Shown in pieces: positions 45,581 to 56,100 of a DNA stretch of 64,000 nt. Position 1 is the stretch's first letter. Every line of letters starts with the position of its first letter. The notes under the pieces were generated by a model. That model saw only the letters and a list, made by a program, of their open reading frames with translations, did no database searches and was not told the DNA's origin. The DNA comes from Leptolinea sp. HRD-7 (GTDB lineage Bacteria; Chloroflexota; Anaerolineae; Anaerolineales; Anaerolineaceae). Where the stretch lies: assembly GCA_024363285.1 (NCBI GenBank), contig AP024710.1:1245001-1309000 (forward strand), given 5' to 3'. The position numbers were made by a program, and so were the translations under genes.

Positions 45581-45760
45581 TATGAATTTCCGTGGATGCA
45601 CAATTAAGATAAAAAACGCGAATCCGTACCAGAACAGAATAACCGTACGTGTTATGAAAACTTATTTGCGGTCGATGATCGTATAATTAAGGGGATAGTT
45701 ACAACCTTTATAAGGATTCCCTTCTATTTTTAGGTTTCATGGTTTTTCAAATGAAGAATT

Positions 45761-47149
45761 TTGGAAAGTACAACAGTGGATAATGTTATAACCCTTTTTG
45801 AGAGACAAACAATTCCTTACCAGTCTCTTGGCTTGACAGCCAGTGACCCATTGGTGGAAATCATGGAGCGTTTAAATCAAAATTCAGGAAAGGAATTGAT
45901 CCGCCTTGAACGCAAGGGATTGCGCGCCACTCAATTTGTGGGGGTGATCCAGGCAGGTGGACGCACGATTCAAATCTTACCCAAAATTGATTGTGATCCA
46001 GAAGCCAATACTGAAGCAGTCGTAGGCTCAGCATCTTATGAAAGAGCGGCTGTCTCTGCATCGCAAAACTTTTTGCACTTATTAACCCATGCGCGCCACC
46101 TGAAATTGCATAACCAATCTCTGGCGTCATTAAGTACCAATCGTGGTACATGGCTTGAAATGCTTACTCGTCTGTTCGCTGTCGAACTGCTAACCCAATT
46201 ACAACAGGGTTTTCACCAGGATTATGTTCGTAGAGAAGATTTACTCCCATATGTGCGCGGGCGATGGAACATTGCACGGCAATTTTCCCGTCAGCCGAAC
46301 TTAACTCAAGGGTTGGATGTCTCTTACGATGATTATTTGCCAGATACTTTACTAAACCGGGTTTTCCGTCTTGCAGTAGATCGGTTACAGCGGGTTACAC
46401 GTGATACACAAAATCGTCAGATATTGGCGGATCTCGAAAGCTGGTTGCAGCCAGTTCACCTACCTGCGCAGTTAAGTTCCGTAGACCTGGATCATATTGA
46501 ATTCAATCGCTTAAATGAGCGCTTTTATCCTGCTTTTCAATTAGCTAGGTTATTGTTGGAAGGGCTAACGGTGCAGTTGTTGGCTGGTGGGCAGCGCGCA
46601 TTTGCATTTGTTTTTGATATGGATCGCCTATTTGAGCAGTTTATCGCCAGTTTTTTGCAAACTTACAGCCGGCTTATTCTGCCTGAGGAATGGCGAGATC
46701 TACCAATTGAATTACAAGGCAGCATATCCAAGCGACACCTGGTCTTACCGATGCCGCTGCCTGAGAAACCGATGTTTCCCTTAAAACCTGACATCTTATT
46801 AGGTTTACCCGGTCAACCAAATCTGATTATTGACACAAAAAATAAAGCGCTTCCATTAAAACAGTCATATCGAGCAGTCGCTGAAGGCGATGCTTATCAA
46901 ATGCTGGCTTATGCAACCCAATTTCATTGTCGTAGTATTTTACTTCTGTACCCTCACACACTTGGAGCAGAAGTGTTCACACCTAAAATGCTAATGGTTG
47001 AGCAAACCTCTATCCGGATATTCGTTGCGACTTTGAATTTACATCAACCATTGAATCAAATTTTTCCATTGATCCAAGAATTTCGTAATATTTTGTATTC
47101 GACTTTCTCGCAAGTAGGTTTACCATCGGAGGTAATATGGCCCGCATGA
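45761..47149 (+). CDS. mcrC: McrC-type restriction nuclease subunit
   Basis: A 462-residue McrC. The N-terminal beta-rich part (ATQFVGVIQAGGRTIQILPKID) is typical. The C-terminal PD-(D/E)xK nuclease has KPDILL near residue 344 and LIIDTKNK near 354. It cuts DNA when driven by McrB. The start is a TTG at 45761, as no in-frame ATG occurs until residue 34; the ribosome site is weak. Its end overlaps mcrB by 13 nt. The usual gene order in E. coli is McrB then McrC; here it is reversed. Confidence 0.88.
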   Translation: MESTTVDNVITLFERQTIPYQSLGLTASDPLVEIMERLNQNSGKELIRLERKGLRATQFVGVIQAGGRTIQILPKIDCDPEANTEAVVGSASYERAAVSASQNFLHLLTHARHLKLHNQSLASLSTNRGTWLEMLTRLFAVELLTQLQQGFHQDYVRREDLLPYVRGRWNIARQFSRQPNLTQGLDVSYDDYLPDTLLNRVFRLAVDRLQRVTRDTQNRQILADLESWLQPVHLPAQLSSVDLDHIEFNRLNERFYPAFQLARLLLEGLTVQLLAGGQRAFAFVFDMDRLFEQFIASFLQTYSRLILPEEWRDLPIELQGSISKRHLVLPMPLPEKPMFPLKPDILLGLPGQPNLIIDTKNKALPLKQSYRAVAEGDAYQMLAYATQFHCRSILLLYPHTLGAEVFTPKMLMVEQTSIRIFVATLNLHQPLNQIFPLIQEFRNILYSTFSQVGLPSEVIWPA

Positions 47150-49278
47150 CAGAATTCCAACCACTCTATGAGGCGTTTCACCTGTTTCAGGAACGTTGCT
47201 TACAGCAGGACCGTTCACTTATTTGGCCGGACCAACCGATATGGACGGTCGCCAACTTACAGCGTTGGAAAACGCAGGTTATTGATAGCCCCAATCTGGA
47301 AGGGGATTTAAATTTTAATGAGAAATTAGAACAACAACTTGTTGGCGCACCACCAATCTTATGGGGGTTAGCAGCTGATTTGCATTATGTATACTATTTA
47401 CCTTCTGCGAACATCACGCTTGCCACACGTTTGCGCAATATAGGCTGGGCTGCTCAGAAAAGCGGTTTGACTCTACCACCAGAAAACGACCCCATTTGGG
47501 CAGCTCAAAAGAATGGATTTACCAGAACCACTCAGAAATATCATTTTCGATATGCCCAACTCCATTTATTGGCTGCATTTGCTTTAAGATTAAAAGAGCA
47601 AGGTAATGCTGAACAAATACTTACAGATTCGACCCAAGTCCAATCAATGCTCGATGAAATCCTGGAAGGTATCCCAGCAAAAGGCGATCGAGCTTATGAT
47701 CTCCGACATGCCATCTTGTATTTGATGTTCCCAGATCAATATGAGCGGATTATCAGCACCACGCACAAAGAAAAAATTGTTAGTCGCTATATTAAGTATG
47801 TTTCTGACCCACACACAGATCTCGACACGCGGTTACACCAAATCCGGGAAGGTTTAGCCGGCGCCCAACCAAGTGGCCAGAACTTTGACTTTTATAAGGA
47901 TCTTAAACAAGAATGGAATCCCGATGAAGTGGAAACACCGCCGCAACCTGAGACAGGCAAAAAACCAGAAGAACCTCAAAAGGATACCAGGATTGTGGTT
48001 GATGCATTGCGCTTGTTGAACCGCTTTAAGAATTTGATTCTTTTCGGTCCTCCTGGAACAGGCAAAACTTTCTGGGCGAAAATTATTGCAAACCGACTGG
48101 TCTCTCCCCAACTCAAACAGGCGCAGTCTCGAGCGACCTTTCTGCAAACGGTCATAGAGGATTTACCTTTCTACGATATTTTAGCTTTGGATATGTACAG
48201 AACAGGACATGACAAAAAATATACAGTTCCTCAGCTTGAAGAAATGGAATTGGTTCAGGCTCGTTTTAGACAAAGTCCGGTAAAACACCAAAAAAACCAA
48301 ATATGGGGGTATCTACAGGCACATACAGCTATCGAAAGTCAGACCGTCAATCTGACTTCACGTGCTGAGCCTTTCCTTTTTGACAAAACTGCAAATAGCC
48401 AATGGTTTTTGACACCTGCCGGCAAGGAATATGTCCAAGGCACCTTACCGGATCGTCTTACCTTGATCAAACAAGGTCCTCCCGCAACGAACCAACCAGA
48501 AGATTTTATTCGTTGGGTGACATTTCACCAGTCCTATGCGTACGAAGATTTTGTGGAAGGTCTACGTCCCAAAACCGAGCAGGGTGATGCGATGGTTTTG
48601 GCTTTTGAATTGAAACCGGGGATCTTCCGTAGCCTATGTGCGCGTGCTAAAGATGACCCAAATAACCAATATGTTCTGGTTATTGATGAAATCAACCGTG
48701 GAAATATCGCCAAAATATTTGGTGAGCTGATGACGCTTATTGAAGCGGATAAGCGAGGCAAGCAGGCAGTTGAACTTCCATACAGCAAAGAGGATTTCCA
48801 GGTTCCGGTAAATCTAGCCATTATCGGCACAATGAATACCGCTGATCGAAGCATTGCCTTACTGGATGTCGCTTTACGCCGGCGATTCGCTTTTCTGGAA
48901 TTATTACCTGAGGCAGAACTACTTGACGGTATCAACGTTTCGTTAGCAGAAGAAGATGCTTTAAATATCGGAACCTGCTTGAAAAATTTGAATCAGCGCA
49001 TTGTTGAATTTCGTGGTGCAGATTATCAGATCGGACACAGTTATTTTCTACCACTCCAGGTGATCGCGGATGAGGTGGAAAAGCTTAATTGTTTGGATGA
49101 TATCTGGAACTACCAGGTTGTACCGCTGCTCAAAGAATATTTCTATGGCCAGGTTGACCTTTTGCGCCAAGTTCTGCCTAGTTTCTTTAATCAGGATGAT
49201 GGAGGTCAACCTCAATCTGCAAGTGGCCTTGTAGCCTTGCATGGTGAAGATCTTGTGGCAGCTTTAAACAAGCTGTAA
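47137..49278 (+). CDS. mcrB: McrB-type AAA+ GTPase subunit
   Basis: A 713-residue protein. The N-terminal 280 residues are a specificity part not recognised (no clear EVE/YTH or SRA motif). The AAA+ motor has Walker A FGPPGTGKT near residue 305, Walker B VLVIDEINRGN near 512 and the McrB-type TMNTADRSIALLDVALRRRF near 565. McrB recognises modified DNA and translocates using GTP to activate McrC. GGAGG ribosome site within mcrC. The unusual specificity domain leaves the recognised modification open. Confidence 0.88.
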   Translation: MARMTEFQPLYEAFHLFQERCLQQDRSLIWPDQPIWTVANLQRWKTQVIDSPNLEGDLNFNEKLEQQLVGAPPILWGLAADLHYVYYLPSANITLATRLRNIGWAAQKSGLTLPPENDPIWAAQKNGFTRTTQKYHFRYAQLHLLAAFALRLKEQGNAEQILTDSTQVQSMLDEILEGIPAKGDRAYDLRHAILYLMFPDQYERIISTTHKEKIVSRYIKYVSDPHTDLDTRLHQIREGLAGAQPSGQNFDFYKDLKQEWNPDEVETPPQPETGKKPEEPQKDTRIVVDALRLLNRFKNLILFGPPGTGKTFWAKIIANRLVSPQLKQAQSRATFLQTVIEDLPFYDILALDMYRTGHDKKYTVPQLEEMELVQARFRQSPVKHQKNQIWGYLQAHTAIESQTVNLTSRAEPFLFDKTANSQWFLTPAGKEYVQGTLPDRLTLIKQGPPATNQPEDFIRWVTFHQSYAYEDFVEGLRPKTEQGDAMVLAFELKPGIFRSLCARAKDDPNNQYVLVIDEINRGNIAKIFGELMTLIEADKRGKQAVELPYSKEDFQVPVNLAIIGTMNTADRSIALLDVALRRRFAFLELLPEAELLDGINVSLAEEDALNIGTCLKNLNQRIVEFRGADYQIGHSYFLPLQVIADEVEKLNCLDDIWNYQVVPLLKEYFYGQVDLLRQVLPSFFNQDDGGQPQSASGLVALHGEDLVAALNKL

Positions 49279-49382
49279 ATTAAAAGTGTACCCATAAAGG
49301 ATTCTTTCTCATAAAGCTACATAGTGAAAGATCAGTAGAGGCATAGAAGTATGATACAAAAATATTCACATGGAGAGACCGA

Positions 49383-50264
49383 ATGGGATTAGCTGAATGG
49401 TTCAGCACATTCTGTGCAAATATCCAAGTTCAAGATGGTGGAACAATTTCCACAAGATACAAAAACATAACCCGGAGGTTAAATTCGGATTATTGGACAA
49501 CTACGTCTGACACTGCCCATAGTCTCTACGTAGGCTCATATGGAAGAAACACAGCCATCCAAGGAATCAGTGATCTAGATATGATCTTCCAATTACCATA
49601 TTCTGTCTATGAGCAATATAACAATTACTCAGGAAATGGGCAATCTGCGCTCTTAAATGCGGTTAAGACTTCAATTGAAAAAACATACTCCACAACAAGT
49701 ATCCGCGCAGATGGTCAAGTGATTCTCGTTCCATTCAATGATGGCATAACTTTCGAGGTGGTTCCTGCATTCATCAATAAAGATGATAGTTTCACATATC
49801 CGGACTCAAACAATGGTGGAAGATGGCGTACAACAAATCCCAAGCCAGAAATTGAGGCTATTCGTGCCCGAAATGCTGTTTGCAATGGCAACCTTATTCT
49901 TCTTTGTCGAATAATGCGTTCTTGGAAAAATAAATGGAACGTTCCAATTGGTGGACTGCTTATTGATACGTTGGCATATCAGTTCATTGAAAGCTACACT
50001 TATCGAGATAAGTCGTATCTTTATTATGATTTTTTCTGCCGAGACTTTTTTAAATGGATGGCAGAACAAGATGAAAATCAAGAATATTGGAAAGCTCCTG
50101 GAAGCGGTCAATATGTTTATGGTAAAGGCCTTTTCCAATATAAAGCAAACCGTTGCTATAACATTTCACTGGAAGCAATCGCCCACGAAACAGCCTCTCC
50201 CAAACAAGAGTGGTCAGCAAAACAAAAATGGCGAGATATTTTTGGGAACTCGTTTCCAGACTAA
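49383..50264 (+). CDS. CBASS-type CD-NTase (SMODS nucleotidyltransferase)
   Basis: A 293-residue nucleotidyltransferase. The active site GSYGRNTAIQGISDLD has the GS pair at 51-52 and catalytic Asp64 and Asp66; a third acidic residue is Glu in TFEVVPAF near 125. This is the CD-NTase pattern, producing cyclic oligonucleotide second messengers on phage infection. The next gene encodes a SLATT membrane protein, a known effector partner. No Cap2/Cap3 or HORMA/TRIP13 genes are present, so a short type I layout is likely. Product unknown. GGAGAG ribosome site. Confidence 0.85.
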   Translation: MGLAEWFSTFCANIQVQDGGTISTRYKNITRRLNSDYWTTTSDTAHSLYVGSYGRNTAIQGISDLDMIFQLPYSVYEQYNNYSGNGQSALLNAVKTSIEKTYSTTSIRADGQVILVPFNDGITFEVVPAFINKDDSFTYPDSNNGGRWRTTNPKPEIEAIRARNAVCNGNLILLCRIMRSWKNKWNVPIGGLLIDTLAYQFIESYTYRDKSYLYYDFFCRDFFKWMAEQDENQEYWKAPGSGQYVYGKGLFQYKANRCYNISLEAIAHETASPKQEWSAKQKWRDIFGNSFPD

Positions 50265-50297
50265 CCTTAATGAATAACTAGAAAAAGGAGAGGATTT

Positions 50298-50852
50298 ATG
50301 GCATCTGATACGCTCCTGATGAGTATTCGCGAATCTTTTGGCAGAGTTGTCTATACTCACAAAACCCACGAGAAACAAATAGAAATTCTTTGTTATTATG
50401 AAAAAACTGCTCGTTGGTTAGAAGCGGTTTTAATTTCTTTAACGGCAGGTGGAGCAATTACTTTATTGTTTGGGCAAGGTTTCTGGTTACAACTTGTCAC
50501 TGCCATATTGGCGTCTGCTGCTACAATGGTCACTATATACCAACTTAGTTTTGATCCAGGGCGTTTAATTAGAGACCACAGAAAATGCGCTCGTCGTTTA
50601 TGGTTAATTCGTGAGAAATACATCAATTTATTATCCGATTTAATTGATGAAGCTATCGATGATGATAAAGGTCGATTGCAGCGTGATACTATCCTGAAGG
50701 AACTACAGGAGATTTATTTGGAGGCTCCAGATACTTCATCGAAGGCATATTCAATGGCGCAAGGCGCATTAAAAATAAAAGAAGAAATGTCTTTTACCGA
50801 TGATGAAATTGACCAATTCTTACCAAAACCATTGAGAAAAGGGGAAAAATAA
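50298..50852 (+). CDS. SLATT-domain membrane effector
   Basis: A 184-residue protein: N-terminal helix, two adjacent membrane segments near residues 46-82 (LEAVLISLTAGGAITLLF and LQLVTAILASAATMVTIYQL), then a long helical cytoplasmic tail. This is the SLATT layout found next to SMODS nucleotidyltransferases. It is predicted to form a pore or disrupt the membrane when the messenger is made. It follows the CD-NTase by 33 nt with a strong AAGGAG site, so is co-transcribed. Confidence 0.82.
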   Translation: MASDTLLMSIRESFGRVVYTHKTHEKQIEILCYYEKTARWLEAVLISLTAGGAITLLFGQGFWLQLVTAILASAATMVTIYQLSFDPGRLIRDHRKCARRLWLIREKYINLLSDLIDEAIDDDKGRLQRDTILKELQEIYLEAPDTSSKAYSMAQGALKIKEEMSFTDDEIDQFLPKPLRKGEK

Positions 50853-50991
50853 ATATGATGATTGTCTACTGGGTTCCTCGCTAAGTCTTATCTGTAGTTT
50901 TTTTCAGATAATTGCGTCGTATGGTTATTCCACATCAATTATTGGAACATCAATTTACAAGGTAAGGTCCTGAAGTGATAAGGATGAAAAA

Positions 50992-51552
50992 ATGTACAAC
51001 TTAGATGAAGACCAAAAAAAGACTCTTCGGTGGATTGTTCAAAAAATTCGCGAAGGAGAACTAGGTGAAATATTTGATTGCGTATTCCTCATAAATGGCA
51101 AATTCGCCCGTTTTCAAGGCAAGGGTGAGAATATAACCGACGATGTTCCAATAAATGAGAGTGTTTTACAAGCACTAAAAGCTTCTGGGCTAATTTTCAT
51201 TGAAAGACATGAGAAAACCGTTCTGCATTGTGGGCTTCTTGGTGATAAGGCATATAATGCGGTGGATTCAAATTTTGGAGAAGGTACTGACGTTCGAGTT
51301 ACTCTCCTTACAGAGCGAGAAATTCTTTGGAAAATTATCATTTCCATTATCTTATTAGGTTTTTCTCTTGCTGGTTTTATTTTCCTCCCATGGGCATCCG
51401 CTGTTTTGTGGTTATTTTTTCTAATAATTGCCTATCCCGTTGCTCTTGCATTCACAACAGCTAAGCAATCAATGGATAATCGCAATTTGGTGGAAATTTA
51501 TAAAGCAGGGCTAAAACAAATTCCAGTAATACGTCGTTTTTTTGGAAATTAA
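50992..51552 (+). CDS. Hypothetical protein, winged-helix-like N-terminus and two TM helices
   Basis: A 186-residue protein. The first 100 residues contain a possible winged-helix fold (LQALKASGLIFIERHEKTVLHCGLLGDKAYNAV). They are followed by two membrane helices near 114-155 (IIISIILLGFSLAGFIFLPW and AVLWLFFLIIAYPVALAF) and a short basic tail. No family recognised. It lies between the CBASS-like pair and the DUF2971 gene, 139 nt after the SLATT gene, and may be an accessory effector or a separate defence gene. Confidence 0.55.
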   Translation: MYNLDEDQKKTLRWIVQKIREGELGEIFDCVFLINGKFARFQGKGENITDDVPINESVLQALKASGLIFIERHEKTVLHCGLLGDKAYNAVDSNFGEGTDVRVTLLTEREILWKIIISIILLGFSLAGFIFLPWASAVLWLFFLIIAYPVALAFTTAKQSMDNRNLVEIYKAGLKQIPVIRRFFGN

Positions 51553-51638
51553 CCTTCTTTGTGGAGGCAAGTTGAAATAAGGCTATCTCCCGATACCAAA
51601 GGATGCTATAAGTCTATTAGGATAAAAAGAGAGACTTC

Positions 51639-52619
51639 ATGAATAGTGCGGAATCTATAAGAAACAAACAAAACCAGGATATTCTATACCATTACACTAC
51701 CCTATCAGGCTTAAAAGGTATTGTCGAAAGTGGGAAAATTTGGGCAACAAATATTTTGTATTTGAATGATAGTGAGGAATTTTTTAATGCAATAGAGGCT
51801 TTTAATAGTGTGTTTGATACTATGTGGGATACTCCTGAAATAATAGATGCGTTAGATGAAAGTGAACAAGATTTTTTGTCGTTGTTATCAAAAAGGATTG
51901 AAGATATATTTGAAGATAACGAAGATGGTTTTAAGGTTTTTGTCAGCTCTTTTTCTGAAAGTGCTGATAAGTTGAGCCAGTGGAGAGGCTATTGTCCAAA
52001 TGGAAGTGGAATTTGTATTGGTTTTGATTTTGTGAACCTCACTAATATTCCTGGTTGTCAACTTGTTAAGTGCATTTATGTCAAACACTCTATGGGCAGC
52101 GATGAAGAAAAAGAAGGTTTCAATCAAGTTTATAAATTTATTGAAGACTACTTGAAGATGTTTAAATCTTTTAAGAACGACCAAAATAAGGAAGAAAAGA
52201 AAAAAAGCCTTCTGCAAGATTTTGAAAAAGATTTTTTGATGTTTGCTGCTAGAGTGAAGCATCCTGGATTCAAGGAAGAGAATGAGTGGCGATTAATTCT
52301 CACACTAGATGAAACAAAAAATAAATATATTTTTTATCGTTCAGGAAAGTCTATGCTGGTTCCTTATATTGAGATAAAAATTAGAGATGAGAATGGATAT
52401 TTGAATATCCCAGATATTTGGGTTGGTCCAACCCCTCATCCATATCTATCGCGAAATTCGATTGTAGATTTTCTAGATGCTCAGAAGGTTTACGCTTACA
52501 AATACCAAGAAGATTTAATTAATCCCACCCCTCCTTTCCTTGATAGTGATAACAAAGATCCAATGGAAAAAAGGTCACCAAATGTACGGATATCGGAAAT
52601 TCCATATCGAGATTGGTAA
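51639..52619 (+). CDS. DUF2971 protein
   Basis: A 326-residue DUF2971 protein. Family blocks are YHYTTLSGLKGIVESGKIWATNILYLND near residue 17, FSESADKLSQWRGY with GSGICIGFDF near 105-125, and the VKHPGFKEENEWRLI block near 205. The early HYT plus a later glutamate in ENEWR recall ADP-ribosyltransferase folds, but activity is unproven. Such genes are frequent in defence islands. Last gene of the element, 190 nt before attR; A+T-rich. Confidence 0.75.
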   Translation: MNSAESIRNKQNQDILYHYTTLSGLKGIVESGKIWATNILYLNDSEEFFNAIEAFNSVFDTMWDTPEIIDALDESEQDFLSLLSKRIEDIFEDNEDGFKVFVSSFSESADKLSQWRGYCPNGSGICIGFDFVNLTNIPGCQLVKCIYVKHSMGSDEEKEGFNQVYKFIEDYLKMFKSFKNDQNKEEKKKSLLQDFEKDFLMFAARVKHPGFKEENEWRLILTLDETKNKYIFYRSGKSMLVPYIEIKIRDENGYLNIPDIWVGPTPHPYLSRNSIVDFLDAQKVYAYKYQEDLINPTPPFLDSDNKDPMEKRSPNVRISEIPYRDW

Positions 52620-52810
52620 GTGTTAAAAAATGTTGTTTTAGGTCAATTTATTTATTGCATCCTCACACACAGTATGAACTTGATCGGTGAGATTTTGCGG
52701 CATTTTCGAGAGTTTTTTATACCTAAGCAGAATCCTGCTCTAAAATCTAGTCTACTTTCGCCATCCATTTTGTAACCAAACCTGTTAGACAACAATTTTC
52801 ACCTCTCCCC

Positions 52811-52863
52811 TGCGGACCGAGTCGTATATACGGGTATAAGTTCCGACCGGCGGTAAGAGCGTA
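52811..52863 (+). other. attR of the integrated element and displaced DUF35 tail
   Basis: Element arm TGCGGACCGAGTC (52811-52823) and the core AAGTTCCGACC (52838-52848) are followed by chromosomal sequence. Read in the DUF35 frame it gives YGYKFRPAVRA and a stop codon, the native C-terminus of the disrupted gene. The preceding 52620-52810 holds no gene. Confidence 0.85.
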
Positions 52864-52882
52864 AACGATTTGGGAATGCATC

Positions 52883-52912
52883 AGCGCCTTCCAGAAATGG
52901 AGGGCGCTTTTT
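52883..52912 (+). terminator. Terminator of the original DUF35 gene
   Basis: AGCGCC and GGGCGCT arms with a T-tract lie 20 nt after the displaced DUF35 stop codon. Its place shows that this flank once followed the DUF35 gene. The remaining gap to 53180 holds nothing recognisable. Confidence 0.7.
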
Positions 52913-53180
52913 AATTTCGGTAAAGAAACATTTCCTTCAAGCGGTCATCCTTCAGGTGAATCTTCGATTTTTGCGTTGCTCCGCGCAGACCTCCCCACAA
53001 TTGAACGAGTACAACAAGTTGCATAATCCGCCATAATAGATATAATTGTTTGAATTAGTCCTTGTTCCCTTGTTAAGTTTTAATAGCCGAAAAATACTTT
53101 TGACTCACCGCTTTGATAGGCTTCTATGTTTATGAGAAAGAATACTACATAAAAGAGTTCTTTTAATAGTAAGGAAAATT

Positions 53181-56100
53181 ATGCGACCATCTTTTCGAAC
53201 GAACCTTGCTCTAATTATTTTGGTCATCATCGTGGCAGCCTTTACATGGAATCCAGCGCATGCGGATGATCCATACACCCAGCCGGCGATCAACAAGACA
53301 TTTTCTGATATTGTCATTATCCCAGGGGTGACCACCCAGCTGACGGTGAAAGTATTTAATGAAAACCAATTCGGACTGGTGGATATCGCCTATACGGATG
53401 TTATGCCGCCGAATATTAAGATCGTGACCCCGGCAGTGGCGAGCAACTCCTGCGGGGGTACGGTCACCGCTGTTCCCGGTACGAATACATTTTCCATCAG
53501 CGGGGGTTCTGTCCCTCCTAAAACAACATCAGTCCTGGCGGAATGTTCTCTCGTCTTGAACGTGACCTCGACCGTGGCAGGTACCCATATCAATACAATC
53601 CACGCGGGTGATCTCTCAGCCCGGGACGCGGATCGGGCACTGCCCGTTTTGCATAATGAGTACCCTGCCAGCGCTACCTTACAGGTGCTCGTTGTTCAAC
53701 CGCCTTCGTTGAGCAAAATCTTCAACCCGACCACGATCTTCGTGGGCGAAGTAAGCCGCCTGACCATCACCATCCGCAATAATGATCTTCTCAATGATCT
53801 GCACGAAACCACCTTCACCGATACCCTGCCTGCAGGAGTTGTGCTGGCGCCAACCGTGAACCCGGTGCTGACAGGTTGCGGGACCGGCACGGTGACCGCC
53901 GTTTCGGGGACGAACACCATTACGCTGAACAACGCTACAGTTACCAAGAACAGCACTTGTTCAGTTGCGGTCAATGTTACTTCGAGCACCCAAAGCGACA
54001 CTCCCTATGTGAATACCATTCCTGCAGGGCCAGGAAGCGGGGCGATCAGCACACGAGAGGGCGTGACCAACGCGACGGCGGCAAGCGCCTCATTATATGT
54101 TCAAAATGTGGGTATCGCAAAGTCATTCTCACCGACTTCTATTGTTGCCGGCGCAACCAGCACGCTTACCATCACCTTGCGCAATCCAACGGGCACAGCC
54201 TACACTGGGGCGTCTATTTCAGACACCCTGCCGGCAGGGCTGATCATCGCCCCGGCAGGAGGGTCTACCACCTGCGGGGGGGGGACTATCGACTACCCCG
54301 ATGGGGCTGACAACACGCTGGGTGCCAATGAAAGAACCATTCGCCTCACTGGCGGCACCATCCCCGCCAGCCCTACTCCGCCAACACCTTACGGTACCTG
54401 TACCATCACGGTGGCGGTCACCACCTTGCCCGATGCCCCGGCAGCGACCTTGACGAACACCATTCCACCAAATTCTCTGACCACTGACCAGGGGATCACC
54501 AACCCTTCTGCTGTAACAGCCAACCTAGCGATTACCCGCTGGCTGACAGGTACAAAGGCTTTCAATCCTGCATCCATACCAACAGGCGGTACGTCCACTG
54601 TCACTATCACCCTGAGGAACAATCGCACGGATGTAAACGGTGACCTGACAGATGTTACGTTTACAGACACCCTGCCTGCCAACGTGACTGTTTCAGGCGT
54701 GCCGGCTACCCCCCAGTGCGGAGGTACAGTTTCATATACTGCTACAACGGTAACATTGGTTGGAGGGTCGATCCCAAGGAATTCCAGTTGCACCATCGTC
54801 TTTCAGGTGACCACTTCTGCCAATGGCACGTACAGCAACACCATTCCAGCAGGGGATATCAGTACAGGGCAGGGCGCGAGCAACGTTCTCATCACTTCCA
54901 ATAACCTAAGTTCCATAACCGGCGGCGGACCGGTGAGGGTAAGCAAGAATTTTCAAACCAGCCCCATTGCACCGGGAGCCAATGTGAGATTAAGGATCAG
55001 ACTCACCTCTCCCACGGATATTGGTATTTCAGGGATTAATTTCACTGATACCCTTCCAGCTGGCATGCGCATCACGAACAGCACACCTGCCAGCAACGCC
55101 TGTGGTGGGACTCTCACATCAATCACCGGCACAAATCAGATCACCCTGACAAATGGAGCGATTGCGGCTCCTGATACTGCTTGTAATATTGATGTTTATG
55201 TGACCGCAGATGATTCCATGTCATATACGAACACCATCCCAGTAGGAGCCATCACGACCGCGGAATTAAGGTCGAACACCAGCGCAGCTTCTGCGACACT
55301 GGTCGTTTCTGGCTTCACCATGAGCAAAAAGTTCTATCCTGATGTGGTCAACCCTAATGGTTTTTCCACCCTGACGATCACCTTGGTGAACAGCACCACA
55401 ACACCGATCACCAATGTAACACTGACTGATTCACTCTCGACCATGGGAGGAACGCCACCAACCAGCGGAGTCTATATAGCCGACAATCCCAACCCTGTTG
55501 TCACCTGCGCCGGCGGGGTGATCGACTACCCCGATGGCGCAGATAACGCTCTCGGCCCCAATGAGCGTACCATCCGCATGACAGGTGGGACAATCCCTCC
55601 AAGGGTCGGGACAACTGATGGCGCCTGCACGATCTCCATAGATGTGCAGGGTAGAGGCGCGGGGGCAACACGTACGAATACCATTCCGGTGGCAAATGCG
55701 AGCGGGACGATCTCTAACACCACGGTTGGTCCACGGGCTCCAGCGACTGCCACCCTGACCATCGGTAGCCTTTCCATCGATATCAACAAGAAATTTGATC
55801 CGATCCTCGTCTATGGTGGTGCGGCGTCTACATTAAGCGTCACGATCTCAAACCCGAATAGTTCTCCCCTTACCGGAATCACTTTCACTGATTTCCTGCC
55901 AGCCGGCATGATCATTGCCACTCCAGCGGACTTGAATCCGGGCCCGTTGTGCGGACCAAACGCAAAACTGACCGGGGTTTCAGGTTCAGACTCATTCACC
56001 TTCAGCGATGGCGAACTACCTCCAAGCAGGAGTTGCGTGATGAGCTTGCGGGTCACCATGAACGTTAATGGCAACCTGACCAACACCATCCCAGCCGGCG

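Larger units (their letters stand above)
31251..52848 (+). mobile_element. 21.6-kb integrated element with defence cargo
   Basis: Bounded by the shared core AAGTTCCGACC at 31251-31261 and 52838-52848, inside the 3' end of the DUF35 gene. A large serine recombinase lies at the left end, reading toward the boundary. Contents in order: recombinase and membrane-HTH protein, excisionase-like protein, prim-pol/helicase, small proteins, tyrosine recombinase, a restriction-modification locus, McrBC, a CBASS-like pair, a two-TM protein and a DUF2971 protein. The cargo at 40-45 kb and 49-52.7 kb is visibly richer in A+T than the flanking chromosome. No relaxase, coupling protein or type IV secretion gene is present, so it is more like an integrative mobilisable element or satellite than a conjugative one. 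Confidence 0.88.
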
